21,100 bases of DNA from Actinidia chinensis (GCA_009663005.1 VIGQ01001386.1:25001-46100); one strand, 5' to 3'; counted from the stretch's first letter, positions 7,712 through 18,792 are shown. A program made the numbers and translations. Notes: a model not told the origin generated them from the letters alone.

Positions 7712-9280
7712 GTAATCGAGGATTGTTTGTCATGGTAGGTGCGGCGTGCACAGAAATACGACTTTTAGGGGCTATATTTTGTCGGAAAAAATCTCTTTCC
7801 TAGATCCCACAATAGTTCTCTTCTTCTTTCTCCTTCCGGTTCTTTGAAGAACAATTTCATTAACTGATACCAGTTTCTTGTTCCTTAGTTTTCAAAAATT
7901 GCTTCTTTCAGTCTTCTCAAAGAAATTTGATCCTGAATGATGTGCCTAATGTACAACCAGAAATCTGGCGGTTATTACTCCTTAATCCTCAAAAAGATCC
8001 TCTCATACCAATGGCTCTGTGATGCCTGATGATGCAGTTTGCGCATCAGTAGCATTAAAGAATTCATTACTCTTAACTCCACAATATGAAAAGTTATTAC
8101 GAATAGGACTGATATTAGAAGCCATTTAAATGACTCCATGGCACTCAGTTCAGTGTGCATTTCTGTTTCATATGTCCGCCGTCTTACAAGTTCGAGGAAT
8201 GAAGTCAGAGCTAAGGGACTCAAGTTTTTGAACTTGGCAACGAAGGAATAGAAGTTCTCAGGCAGGAGAATAAAGAGCGAAAAACTTGTCGATTCAGATG
8301 CTAGATGCTAGGAAAAAGAGATATTCATAACTAGAGGATGAATACAAACCGTCTGCAAGAGCAACCGGAGAGTCTCTTGCTTGAAGTCCCAGAAAAAGTT
8401 TTAAAGATTTCTGTTGAAAACTTAAACAGGTTATTTGATTCATAATAGTAAATTTATTTATATAAAAAATAATCTAAATAAATCACTAAATATTATTAAT
8501 ATTTGTAGGTCTACACATACCAAGTTCTCTTTCGAATGTCAAGAAACGATTCCTCTTGAAGTGGTGTTATGAATAGTAACCCATTGAAATCAGTACTTAT
8601 AAACTCTAGTTCTACATCTTCTTTTGAACATGATCACGAATAAATGATTTCCTAATTTCAATGAGTAAATGTAGGATACCTCTACAAAGTGAAATCCAAT
8701 ATGTAGTGCTTAGTGGCTCCCCTTTAAGTTTGTGTGCTGCAAGTTGATGATATGCCATGTATTTTCAAACTAATCAAACAACACATATGGAACCGAAATG
8801 AAGGCGTTTTTAAAAATTTTTTGCCAAAGAATATGTTTCTTTTTAATCTCAACCTGCTAGTATGATTACCAATAAACACATAGGAATGTTAAAGAAATAT
8901 AATTTGAGGTGAGTGAATAAACTCAAACGATTTTTGCATAAACCTCAAACTTAAATTCTCTTCATTAGAGGATTTTTTGAAATTAATCCAAAAAGGGGTT
9001 GGTTTTAAATCAAAATAAAGAACACTCCTCCTTCAGACATCCATACGTACATTTTCGCCTATAAGCATATAATTGAATCTTCATAGTTCTTAATCGTAAT
9101 ATCAGTAACCTCAGCTTTTTTATCATCTTTATGTATCACCTCTCAATCAAGATACAATCAAGAAGAAATGTTTTGTCGGAGTTAGGCATAGGAAATACAT
9201 TTCAGTCCGAACTATCTTTCTCAACTATGACCTCAATCTTATACTCTAATTTGATTTACGAATCCCAAAAATATCACATT

Positions 9281-9995
9281 GGTTTTTTCGACATTCCAAG
9301 TCACGTCCGAATATAGCAAAATCTTTTTCATCAGGGGTTTTGTTAAAATATCCGCCAATTGCTTGTCGGTATGATATATGGAAGTTCAATATCCCCCTTG
9401 TTGACTGATCTCTTAAAAAATGATGTCGAAATTTTCCAATGGGTTTTTTGTTCTTGGTGTTGTATGGGATTCTTAGACCAATTTAAGCACTTGTATTATC
9501 ACATTTGATTGGAATATGATCAAAATGTAAAACCATATCCTCCATTTTGTTGTTTCTCCATAGTAATTGAGCACAACAACGTCCGGCGGCCACATATTCG
9601 GCCGGTCTGCGGTTGATAAAGCAAACGTAATTTTGTTTCTTGCTAGACCCATGACACTGAGAGTGTCCCTAGGATTGGCAGTGCCACTTGTGATCTTTCG
9701 ATCTATCCCACATCCGGCATAGTTGGGGCATCGAGAATCCCATTTAATTCAATGCAACCTCCCCTAGGATAATATTCCTAGTATCCGTTTCTATGAGATA
9801 TTAAATATCGTTTTCACAGCACTAATGTGATTCCTTAGGACATGATTGAAATCTAGCACATATGCCATCCCTACACATGAATCCGGCCTACTTGCCGTTC
9901 ACTAGAGCACAAAAGAGCCAATCATACCTCGATAGAGACTTTCAATCAACATTTTTACCTTTTCAAAAACTTTGGTCAAGCTTTTAATTGATGTG
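9281..9995 (-). pseudogene. Sirevirus RNase H remnant
   Basis: Minus-strand pieces include a GMIGSLL block (about 9935), a VSW block (about 9640), TISTS/E-type remnants, a CDNTSA-like block and SKNPIQH (about 9460), THWKIS, KGDIEL (about 9385) and a damaged ILTKPL segment (about 9340). Blocks fall in different frames and are separated by stops. The order and spacing match the copia RNase H that follows the RT. The catalytic acidic residues cannot be read in a single frame. Position directly downstream of the RT supports the call. Confidence 0.75.
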
Positions 9996-10760
9996 CCCAT
10001 ATGTGGTGCCTAGCGGTTTTCCTTCTATCATGCCAAATCGCTTGAAATCTCCTTTGTGTATTTTGCTTGATTTATAATGTCCCTTTCGCTTGATTGCTTG
10101 ATTTGTTTGTCCCAAGAAGAAATTTAGCTTCCCCCATCATGCTCATCTCGAATTCTCCTGCATTGCTCTTAGCAAATTCCGTCCAACATATCATCATTAG
10201 TTAGCACCAAATATAATATCATCAACATATTTTGCAACGATGAGCATGTCCTTATTCTATTTTTTTAAAAATTATATTATCTATTTCCCCTTGCAAACGA
10301 TTATCTATTAAAAAATTTGCTAAGTCTTTCATAACCACCTCTTGGAGCTTGCTTAAGTTCCATAGAGTGCTTTTGAAAGTTTAAATACATATTGGGAAAA
10401 TTCATTATTCTCAAACACCGGAGGTTGTGCTACATACACTTCTCGTAATAAATCCATTTAAGAACTGCCGTTTTACTCCATTTGAATATAATTTTGAATG
10501 TCCTAAGCTGCAAAGGCTAGTACTTCGAATAGCTTCCATCTAGCTACGGGAGCAATGATTCATCAAAATCTATTCCTCTTCTTGACTATACCTTGTGCAA
10601 CAAGTCTACTTTAGTTTCTCACAATGATTCCGGATTCATCAAGTTTATTCTAAAAATACCCATTTAGTGCCAATTCTAGATGATTTGATGGTCCCTAGGT
10701 ACTAGAGTCCAAAACTTTGCTTCTTTCCGAATTTTGATTTAGTTTTCTTCTTTGCATAGC
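9996..10760 (-). pseudogene. Sirevirus reverse transcriptase remnant
   Basis: The N-terminal region shows a VWTLVPR block (about 10705), NKLDESGIIVRN (about 10655-10620), SRLVAQG (about 10610) and APVAR (about 10550). The catalytic YVDDIIFG motif is intact at 10229-10206, with YVDD at 10218-10229. Downstream lie EFEMSMMGEAKF (about 10160-10125), FLG, NQAKYTKE (about 10070) and the KPLGTPMGTSIKLD-type linker (about 10015-9990, frameshifted). The wording is that of Sirevirus RT. Several frameshifts and stops separate the blocks, so no active enzyme is encoded. Confidence 0.88.
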
Positions 10761-10989
10761 TTAAGCCAATATTCATCAAATAATTCCCGCTTCATGAAAA
10801 TTTTTAGGTTCTATTTGAGAAAGAAATGGCAAGATTCCCACATAAATTCTAATAGAGTTTCTAGTAGTTTACCCCTTTTGATGGATCAACCAATAACTGC
10901 GATTTTTGATGGTTGTGAACATATCTCCTGCTTTGGGAGATTTGAGCTTCCCACCTTCTTGCTTTTTTTGAGTTTTCCACTTATGTTTT

Positions 10990-12060
10990 TCAATTTGAGG
11001 TACGGTATTACCTCTAGTTGAATTTGTTTTTCAGTGGCTTTCCCTTGAGTTATCTTGACTTTCTTTAGAGATTTCAATATTTTCCAAGGGTTCTTCATTC
11101 CTCATTTCTTGAGCGCATCTTGAAAAGAAGGATCATTATATTCAATCAAATACACATGCACGGATTCTCACTACTAAGTTTCGTTTGTTAAAACTCGAAA
11201 AGCCTTTGCTTGTACTTGAATATCCCTAGAAAAATAGCTTCAATGCCGATTTTGACTCGAATTTTCCTAGTTGGTCCTTCCATTATTTAGGACATAGCAT
11301 TTGCATCCAAGCATGAAAAACCCCATATTTGGTTTTCCTTCCTTTCCAAACGCTCATATATGGTTTGTCTTTTTAGAAATTGGCCTATCAAATGGCTTCG
11401 CTTATAATAAGCTGCTGTGTATCCACCGCTTTCAGCCCAAAAGTATTTGGAAGAGAGTTTTTCCGCAAAGCATTGTTCTTGCCAATTTCTTCCAAAGTTC
11501 TATTTTTTTCTTTCAACACCGCATTTTGTTGGGGGTCCTAGAGTGCCGAGAAATTATTCCAATGCCTAGACATCACAAATTTTGGCAAAAGACTCCATTT
11601 TCAAGTTCTTTAACCAGGATCGGTTCTTAGTGTTAGAAATTTTTGAGTTCGTTATCATTTGAAGACGCGGCATAGTTTTTGTTGAATGTGGAAATGCTCA
11701 TTTTTGTGAGCTAAAAATGTCCATTAAATCGAGAAAATCACATCTACAATCACAAGATGTATACTTTCCTCCACAGACATCCTTTTTCTTTGAAGGACCA
11801 TTAGTCCATTTTAAGAAGTTGTAGAGGCCTGATGTAGGAAACGATATTTTTTTGACTTCAAAGAACACTTTTTGTTTGTTTTCCTTGTTGACATGCTCCC
11901 CAACATCTATCTTTTTCAAAGAAATTTTTTGTGCCCATTACCAATTCCTTTTTTAGCAGTTTTTTTTGAAATAAGATCTTATGAAGCATGCCCAAGCCTT
12001 CTAGCCATAAAGCCACCATTGTCATTCATGGCTGGATAAGCAAGTTCCATTTGTTGCTCA
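10990..12060 (-). pseudogene. Sirevirus integrase remnant
   Basis: The zinc-binding N-terminus survives as an LGHAS block (11996-11982). The next readable frame, 11919-11698, contains KKKDVCGGKY and matches the start of the catalytic core. A frameshifted VIVDD-like segment follows. Further on are an NDNELKN block in place of SDHG-EF, a RTP-Q-N-V-ER region (about 11540-11510), ARTMLC (about 11490) and a GRKPN-type GK block (about 11345). The order HHCC, core, C-terminal region is that of copia integrase lying between protease and RT. Catalytic aspartates are lost or out of frame. An overlapping plus-strand frame at 11301-11630 is an antisense shadow. Confidence 0.85.
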
Positions 12061-12329
12061 AACGTCATCAATTTAAAAACCATACATTTTCAATTCTTTG
12101 ACCCAATAAATAAAGTTTTGATCATATTTGATATTTTCTATGGTGCACTATTTTTTGTCAAAGAGACTTTATTTTTCCTTTCTCACATAATTGACTATAC
12201 TATAAGTGTATGCTTTTGAATCCATCCAGTACAACATTTTCTATAATAGGAGAAAGGTTCATTACCCACATTACCTATAACCGATGATTTTTCCTTTGCT
12301 ATTGTCTCCGAAAGTCCACGAATCCACCC

Positions 12330-12540
12330 ATCTTTTGGATTTAGGATGCCTAACATGGATTTTGTCCTCCGGTCTATGTTCTTGAGCATCTTGAGCATCC
12401 ACTATCCCTAGTACCACCTCCTTTCTTTGAATTTACTTCAAGCATCCCTCTATACAAGATCACCATTGGTCTTTGGTAACCCAAATCTTGTTTGGGTCCT
12501 TGAATGTTAGTAGCTTTTTTCTTCTAGGTACCCATTATTG
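12330..12540 (-). pseudogene. Sirevirus protease remnant
   Basis: The aspartic protease active-site block DSGCS is intact at 12406-12393, followed by a damaged M/TGG segment where HMTGDK is usual (about 12385-12365). It lies between the gag CCHC knuckle and integrase, as in all Ty1/copia elements. Surrounding stops and frameshifts inactivate it. Confidence 0.8.
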
Positions 12541-12544
12541 TTTT

Positions 12545-14067
12545 AATCCTTTCCGAACACCTTTCTTCACATAGCATGTGTTTTTAGTATGCCCTTCGGT
12601 ATTGCAAATATGTGTCATGAAATTTTGTGTCGAAAAAGAAGTTTGATTCAACAAAGATATTTTTATATAATTTTTGTTAAGTTAAGTAATTGTGTCCAAT
12701 TCCCCGCACGATCATTCACCTCTTTGTGATCCAAGAGTAATCCAAATTTTTTTGACTTTTTGTAAATTTTTCAAGACATTTTTTTAGATCTAAATTGTAT
12801 CATTAAGTTTTCATCTTTTTTACTTGTCCACTCATTATCCTGCTTCTTCAAAGTTTTTTATTTCAATAGAAAGTGAGGCACTTTTGTTTTTTCTAAGTAA
12901 TGCATTTTGTTTATTAATTTTCATTTCAATGGTTCCTCTTAATCATCATAATCCTCTGTAAATCAATTTAGGAATTGGATTCGAGAATGTACTCATTTTT
13001 ATTATCTTGCTTGAGCACAAGAACCAAACCAAATTTTGCCACCTTCTTGTCACTCGACTCCCATCAATCGGATGTGTCAACGTCACTTTCTCCCCAGCCG
13101 CAAAGCTTTCTTGAATTTTTCAATTTGATATTTCTCTTATCTCGTCTTGACTCTTTTCTTGAGATTTGGGCAATCAACTTTCTGTGACCGGGCTTTTGCC
13201 AATTCAAAGCAAATGATGGGTTCCTTCCGTTGTTCTTCCATTTTTTTCGAAGTTTCGTCGTCCTTGTCTTCTAGGAAATTGACCTCTTTTGAAACTCTTG
13301 TTAACTCTTCGTGTAAAAGCGCCTATCGTCATCACTTTTCCCCTCATCATGTTTTGGTTCATCATTGTTTTTTGTGATGATGAGGTTTTGAAAGCCTTGT
13401 CTCTCTTTTTCTTACCTTCGTCATTTTCCTCATTGCTCTTCAAGGTGATTTCATTGTCATGAGGAGATCCAAGCATTCTCAAGCCCATTTTTGTGAGTCT
13501 TTTGCTTCTTCAATGCGGTAAACTTTTGGGTCCCCACTTCTTTGGTAGACCACCTAGATATTTTCCTCACATTTCGACATTAGTAAAACTTTACCTAGAG
13601 ACTTTAAATATCCATTAATATATCGGTAAACGAGTCAACTTTCAGAAATAGTTATCACTTGATTCCATTTTAATATGTCGTATTTATGACTAACATACTT
13701 ATTTTTGATTCCCTTTACTTGACTTGTCCCCTCATGGTGACTTCTAGTTTTAATTCCAAATTTCCTTAGCCGTTTCCCAACCGGATATTCTATTGCATGC
13801 GTTACGTCTAATGGCACATATAAAGTGTGAATGGCTTTACAATTATTTTTGTACATCTTTTGTATCTACTATAGTCCATTCTTTTTGAGGTTATTAAACC
13901 TCTCCATTTTTCATTATTTTTTGTTGGATAAGAGGTCCATTTTCTATAATTTCCAACATGCATCATCCATTTGGCCTGAATATAAATTTTTCATTCTAGC
14001 CTTCCCCAATAGTTAAATTACTACCCGGAGAATATGGAGGTCTATTTATGGGTTGGCCTTCGGCCAT
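12545..14067 (-). pseudogene. Sirevirus gag remnant with CCHC knuckle
   Basis: Gag begins at the ATG at 14067-14065, reading MAEGQPINRPP, a plausible start 70 bp downstream of the PBS. Motifs of the Sirevirus capsid region occur in the frame at 13856-13635 (ALDVTH/THEGTSQVKG-type and SHKYDILKWN). Frame 13488-13204 is lysine-rich and glutamate-rich, ending with RRQGRRNFEK, as expected before a zinc knuckle. The knuckle at 12606-12574 reads ICNTEGHTKNTC: the last Cys, His and second Cys fit CX2CX4HX4C, but the first Cys position reads Thr. Stops and frameshifts interrupt the rest. Gag would form the virus-like particle. Confidence 0.8.
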
Positions 14068-14136
14068 ATGTGTTTCCTATTATGTTTGGCATAGATCTGT
14101 TACTCCTATATCGTTGATCCGAAAATGTAGAGTTCC

Positions 14137-14147
14137 CTCTGATACCA
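14137..14147 (-). other. Sirevirus primer binding site (initiator Met-tRNA)
   Basis: The minus strand reads TGGTATCAGAG, complementary to the 3' end of plant initiator Met-tRNA and matching the usual TGGTATCAGAGC at 11 of 12 positions. It starts one base after the LTR end at 14149. Its place fixes the right LTR as the 5' LTR and the element as minus-strand. Confidence 0.88.
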
Positions 14148-14731
14148 CTGTTACCTAGATAATTAAACCCTAGAGGGGGTGACAGGGGTTGTTGGCAAAC
14201 TTTTCTTTTAATACAAATATACTGAATTAAGAGTTTAAAATGATATATAAACGTATAATGCGAGAGTATAAATATGAGCACAATAATAAGAGATAGGGAA
14301 GAGATCCACACCGGCGATTATAGTGGTTCGGTCTTCCTGACCTACGTCCACTCCCCATCACACCACTTGAGATTTCATCCACTACTCAAACTCCTTGCAG
14401 GTGGATTCAAACCTTTACACGAAGAGTACCACACCTTTCCTTTCATCAAGGTTGGAATTTCCTTCACACCTCCCAAGGGTCACACCACCCCAAGGGTCAC
14501 AACCACCCCTCTATAATACATCGACTGTAATAAGAGTTGAATTTCGCTCAACAATAACATTTCTCCTTTTGAGATGATATACAAATGAATCTTTTACATA
14601 TCTCTCTCACTAGAACTCTTGTCTGAATTAAAAACTTGAAGGCTCACATGAACTTGAATATATGAAAATTACATGCTTTGAGTTTCTTTGATTCTCACTA
14701 GATTTCCCAAGATAAAGAGAGCAAGGATATG

Positions 14732-14739
14732 TATTTATG
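14732..14739 (-). promoter_or_regulatory. Sirevirus LTR TATA box (right, 5' LTR copy)
   Basis: The minus strand reads GCATAAATACATATCC, aligned with CTATAAATACATATCC in the left LTR. As the 5' LTR copy, this would drive the genomic transcript leftward. Here the first T is replaced. Confidence 0.55.
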
Positions 14740-14769
14740 CTCCTAGGAAAGAATAACCGTTGGAGGGCA

Positions 14770-15270
14770 TTTGAATTTCCTATTCAATTTTTTTTCAAAA
14801 GTTGCCACCACATTTTTTTTTCAAGTCCAGAATTATTACTACCAATTTTTCAAATTCCAAACCACATTTTCAAAGCCAGAATTGGTGCTATTTCAATTTT
14901 TCAAAGTTTTGCAACCAATTTCAAAGTTCAGAATTATTACCTAACCCAACTTTTTCAAAGTTTCCACCACATTTCAAAGTCATGAAATTGTTGTCTATCA
15001 CAATTTTTCAAAGTTGGAACAAATTTTCAAAGTCCAGAAATTGTTGCTACTAACCTATTTTTTCAAACTTGGAACCAAATTTTTTCAAAGTCAGAAAATG
15101 TTGCTAAATATTTTTCAACTTGGAATCAAATTTTCAAAGTCCAGAAATGTTGCTAGCATATTTTTCAAAATTGAAATCAAATTTTCAAATCCAAAATTTA
15201 TTGCTAGCCCCATTTTTTAAATGGTAGTCAAATATTCAAAGAACCATAATTTTTGCTAGCACAAGTTTTA
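14770..15270 (-). repeat. Tandem array of about nine 50-55-bp units in U3 (right LTR)
   Basis: This is the counterpart of 6070-6555, with the same unit order and boundary units, including CAAATATTCAAAGA (about 15228) at the far end. Overlapping plus-strand open frames at 14737-15220 are the FQS/PHF-type translation of the repeat and not genes. Confidence 0.85.
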
Positions 15271-15608
15271 AGAAATCTTAAGTTTTTAATGCACTTTTGT
15301 ATTTTTACAGTGCATGAAAGGATATTACGTCCTTTTAGAGCCCTAAAAAAAATTTAACCATAACCAGAGCTTTTTCAAAAATACCTAACAATGTTCTTCC
15401 TTTTTTAGATCTTCAGTGCTTTGAAGTTTCTTGTTTTTGCAGCAGTCCATATCTTCGGTTCTTTTTGGTTCCTTGAGAATGTGGTGCTTTGAAGATTTCT
15501 TGCAACTAACATACTTGAATTAAATACATTAAGCACTAAGAATAGAATTTGTTATCAAATCACATCAAATATTTGCAACATAATCGGTTTACGCAATAAA
15601 GGCTAACA

Positions 15609-15613
15609 CAAAC
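15609..15613. repeat. Target-site duplication of the Sirevirus, right copy (CAAAC)
   Basis: Identical to 5412-5416, directly after the LTR's terminal CA. Removing the element and one copy joins 5416 to 15614 and restores a continuous chromovirus LTR. Confidence 0.9.
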
Positions 15614-16339
15614 GTTCTAACTCTTTCCAATGCTTCGAACCCAAACGTTCGAACTACTTTACCATGTGTTCAAACTCAAACGCTCGACCATAGGAACAAC
15701 CGTCGAACCCTTTTTCCTACGAACTCCAAAATTCGAAATCAATCTTCTTCAACTCTTCCATTTAACTCAAAACTTTTTAAAACTTAAAGACAACCCATTT
15801 TGGTTACTACTCAGTTTCAACTCTTAAAAATAGCTCCTAACATGTAGTCAGGATTTAAAAACTTTGAAAGCCTAAACTTTACACAACACACACACACAAC
15901 AACACACACACACACACATATATATTATATGATTTTAGTTATACCTTTTTATTTAGTTTTCCAAAGCTACACAATGGCTCTTCTTCTTTTTGCTTTTGAT
16001 GAGCTTCCCAGATCTCCCTCTTTATCCTTTTCTTTTCTTCCTTCCTCTTTTATTCCTCTCTCTCTCTTTCTCTCGCACGGATGGTGAGTGTTGTATGTGG
16101 GGGTTTGTGATTTGGTTAAAGTGGGTAAAGTGAAGGAAGGTGGGGTGATTGTTGCTGATAAGGCAAAAATTATCCCATGTGGTGAGGCGTCGTAATCTCG
16201 TGTCCTTTTTGATTTTCATTTTCCTGCGATCACCGTTCGAAAACATACAAGATCCAATTCAAACGTTTTACGTTCGAATGCCACTCCTCCCATTCGAACA
16301 ACCATGAAAAAGTTTCTATTACGGTTTCGGAGATATACA
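15614..16339 (-). repeat. Element A 3' LTR, right part
   Basis: This continues the LTR begun at 4179, giving about 1964 bp without the insertion against 2126 bp for element B's LTR. Shared with 17900-18792 are TTCGAAC motifs, a pyrimidine-rich tract (about 16020-16075; B about 18235-18305), a following G/T-rich stretch, and the end GAGATATACA against GGGGCATTACA. It carries a (CA)n microsatellite at about 15884-15919 and a CTCTCT run at about 16054-16075. Confidence 0.8.
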
Positions 16340-16666
16340 TTCTCACCTATTTTAAAAAAGTTTGTCCTCAAAACTAGCTAACGTCATACTTCCATTGTTC
16401 TCTTAATAATGTTGATCACATAATTGAATATCTAACTCGTGAATTAGATAAAGCTATTATGGGGTTTAACCCGTCCGCGACTGCCTCCACTGCCCTCTCA
16501 GGTGGCACAGCATACCAATATCGTAACCAGATTGAAGTATCCAAGACAATTCGGCCTGTCCCCGGATGCTTGGATTAGACGAAATTATCAAATGGCACAT
16601 ATGAATACTAAAAGGAATGCTGAGAATGTAAAAAGAGAGCTAAACGTACCTCAAATTATTGTGAAA
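16340..16666 (-). mobile_element. Element A internal 3' tail (decayed PPT and post-pol segment)
   Basis: Collinear with 18793 to about 19115 in element B. The TTCTCACCTATTTT against TTCTCCCCTCCTTT block is the PPT complement. Other matches are AGTTTGTC-TCAAA, the GGGTTTAACCCG/GGGTTTTAACAC pair, CTGCCTC-ACTGCC-CTCTCAG, TATCCAAG-CAATT-GGCC and ACCTCAA. Similarity continues up to 16666, where element B's LTR begins, so B landed inside A. The segment appears non-coding on the minus strand. A plus-strand frame at 16502-16711 is antisense and crosses the insertion junction. Confidence 0.75.
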
Positions 16667-18792
16667 TGTGTGCCCCGCAACCAGGCCTATGCCGAATCGT
16701 GGGGCACGTGATGGGCCGACGAACTTGCCGCCAAGGCCAACTTACCTGTACCCTGTGCATTCTCATTAAAATGCCATAATATTTTTATTGTGCGGAAGCG
16801 TATCATACTAACATAAGCGAAGTGTTCACTTCCATACCGTACCTACAGAGCGTTGTATAAATATTTTTTACTTTAAATAATTCCCAGGTAACTTGAATCA
16901 TCATACCCTTCAAGACATAAATTAGGGTCTAGCCACTAAATGACATAATAGCCCTCGGGGCTATAAAACACATATAAGCTTCAATCTCGTCCTATAGTTC
17001 TTCACTTTGCTTCCTAAAAGGTTTTCGAAAAACGTCAAGCCAAAAGATTTGTGAATAACCATAATGCATGAACTAAAAATACCATTGAATTGTTTTCATA
17101 TCATTACAATATTAGTTAGAAAAAGCAGTAATTTTATTTCTTTAACTTGAAGCTTCACGTAACAAATTCACATTTCATACACCTACCGTGAGCATAAAAC
17201 ATTCTCTTCTTGAAATCATGCACATATCTGGGTTGAAATAATCACCATAACATACTAGCAGTATAGCTATGGGGTGGGCCTTTAGGCCAGAGATCTCTAT
17301 AGTACCGATGGTATTATTTCACGTCCCCCATCCGTTGAAGACTATTGGCTGATAAAAGTCACGACCGAAAGGACCCGAGGGAGTTTTCCCCTGCATACAT
17401 ACGTGAACATACCATTGCGTTACATCGTAAAGTCATGCTAGACAAGTAATCATAAAAACATTATCCATGGGTTTAGTACATAGCATAACAAAACATATCG
17501 TACATTTGAAGGCATGTCATATATTTAAACATAATATTGATGCATTAAAAGCATGGAAAACCTTTGCATATACATAATACATTTGAAAACATTTGAACAT
17601 ACATCAGTTTTGTTCATACTAAGTTACTCACCTGGGTTCTATGGGGCTAGGTGCTAACCTGTGATGTCCCTACAATTTAAGGTAAGATTGTCAATACTAA
17701 GTTATTGAATCACTAATTGCATAATAGACTTTAACTTAACTTAGATATTCTTATTCTAAGGCAAACTCTTCTTAGTCAGGTGTCAAAGTCTCGATATAGA
17801 CGATCAAAGAGCCCTAATACCTTTGGCGCAACTTTTAAAAAGTTCTAAGGAAAGGCCAATTCTTCCTGAAAGTGGTCTAGGCCGTTCGAAACTCTATATC
17901 ATTGGGCGTTAGGGACGCTATTGAGCGTCTGGGGGACGCTGTTCTGGGGCGTTCGACGACTCACTGGGTTGACAGTTAATGAACGTAACTGAAAATACGA
18001 ATTTCTACCAAAAATACACAATTCAACTCCAATCTTTAGAGAGGTTTCTAGGATACTACTTATAGCTCAATGGGACTACGTACTTCAATTTCAACCATAA
18101 GTAACCATTTAAATCAACAAGAGATATAAGTTATTTAAAACAAGCTAAAACCCCAAACTATACAAAACCTAAATTTATGTGATTTAAGGTATATACCTTC
18201 TTAAATATGAGCCTTGACCTTCTAATGTCAAGAAAATTAAACTCCCAAGCCTCCCTTCTTCTTCATCTTCTTACTTTCTCTATTTCTCTTTGTTCTTCTC
18301 TTCTCCGTTATGTGTGTTGGATATGGTGTGGGGGTGTGTGTGTATATGTGTATCTGATTTGCTGAGACACATGGGAAATCATCCAATATGGCTCACCATT
18401 GTAACTCCGGGGTTCCTTTTCTTGTAATTTTTAACTGTTGGCGTTCGAACGTTCTTTAAGCCTTCGAAACGTGCTGGAGTCGAAAGTCCGTTTAAGGCGT
18501 TCAGACGCTAAGAAGGAATTTTGAATCTGGCGTTCGAAACTCCCTGCTTCAGTTCGAACATGCGAGACCTAAAAATTTTAATTTTTGCGGGCGTTCGAAC
18601 TCCATTTTCATGGGCGTTCAGACGCAAAGAAGAAAAATGGGCAGACGAAAGAAACCGTAATAAAATCTTAAGTCTGGAATATTCTAACTATATTGGGTCT
18701 TTGTAACTACTTAAAATCTTTATTACTTTACTTAATGGCATACACGGCCGAAATTCTACGATTTATGAAATTTACGGATTCGGGGCATTACA
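16667..18792 (-). repeat. Element B 3' LTR (chromovirus, 2126 bp)
   Basis: It starts TGTGTGCCCC and ends GGGGCATTACA, forming short terminal inverted repeats (TGTAATGCCCC on the element's own strand). Directly right is the PPT. The left kilobase matches element A at 4179-5200. The right part has a cluster of CGTTCGAAC-type motifs (17883, 17960, 18441, 18531, 18553, 18591) and a pyrimidine-rich tract at 18240-18305. The partner 5' LTR lies outside the window, so the target-site duplication cannot be checked. The bases before the LTR are TGAAA (16662-16666). Confidence 0.82.

Larger units (their letters stand above)
6930..9280 (-). pseudogene. Sirevirus env-like / post-pol region
   Basis: About 2.35 kb separates the end of RNase H from the PPT, the size and place of the extra reading frame of env-carrying Sireviruses. 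The clearest frame is 8223-7975, 82 residues. It has a hydrophobic segment at about residues 34-48 (WLLISVLFVITFHIV) flanked by charged residues, which could be a membrane span. Two overlapping frames at 7652-7453 are also hydrophobic. No signal peptide or coiled coil can be traced because of frameshifts. The part from 8430 to 8510 is very AT-rich and non-coding. Identification as env-like rests on position and the single membrane-like segment, not on sequence recognition. Confidence 0.45.
5417..15608 (-). mobile_element. Element C: complete but degenerate Sirevirus (Ty1/copia)
   Basis: A 10,192-bp element on the minus strand has long direct repeats at both ends, a PBS beside the right LTR and a PPT beside the left LTR. 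The domain order gag, protease, integrase, RT, RNase H is that of Ty1/copia. Sirevirus assignment rests on the gag motifs (VTHEGT-VK-type), the RT to RNase H wording (EFEMSMMGE, FFLG, CDNTSA---SKNPIQH type), the long region between pol and the 3' LTR, and several PPT-like motifs including a DVTKRGEK peptide. It is flanked by perfect CAAAC duplications and splits element A's LTR cleanly. No reading frame longer than about 110 codons survives, so it is not autonomous as sequenced. Confidence 0.9.
14149..15608 (-). repeat. Sirevirus 5' LTR (right copy, 1460 bp)
   Basis: It begins TGTTACCTAG and ends GGCTAACA, and aligns with 5417-6901 along its whole length. The inner end is fixed by the adjacent PBS and the outer end by the CAAAC duplication at 15609. 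The last 60 bases are less similar to the left copy and about 10 bases shorter. Confidence 0.92.

Noticed and set aside
11301..11630. A 109-residue plus-strand open frame, the longest in the window
   Set aside because: It is antisense to the Sirevirus integrase remnant, which explains the sequence on the minus strand.
15884..15919. The CA-rich stretch considered as a CRISPR-like or satellite array
   Set aside because: It is a simple (CA)n microsatellite inside an LTR. No spaced repeats of CRISPR type exist in this plant DNA.
16502..16711. A plus-strand open frame with an N-terminal Met
   Set aside because: It crosses the junction between element A's tail and element B's LTR, so it cannot be an evolved gene.
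17663..18792. A shorter element B LTR starting at TGTGATGTCCC (17663)
   Set aside because: The start resembles an LTR end, but homology to element A's LTR continues left to 16667, where TGTGTGCCCC forms inverted ends with GGGGCATTACA.
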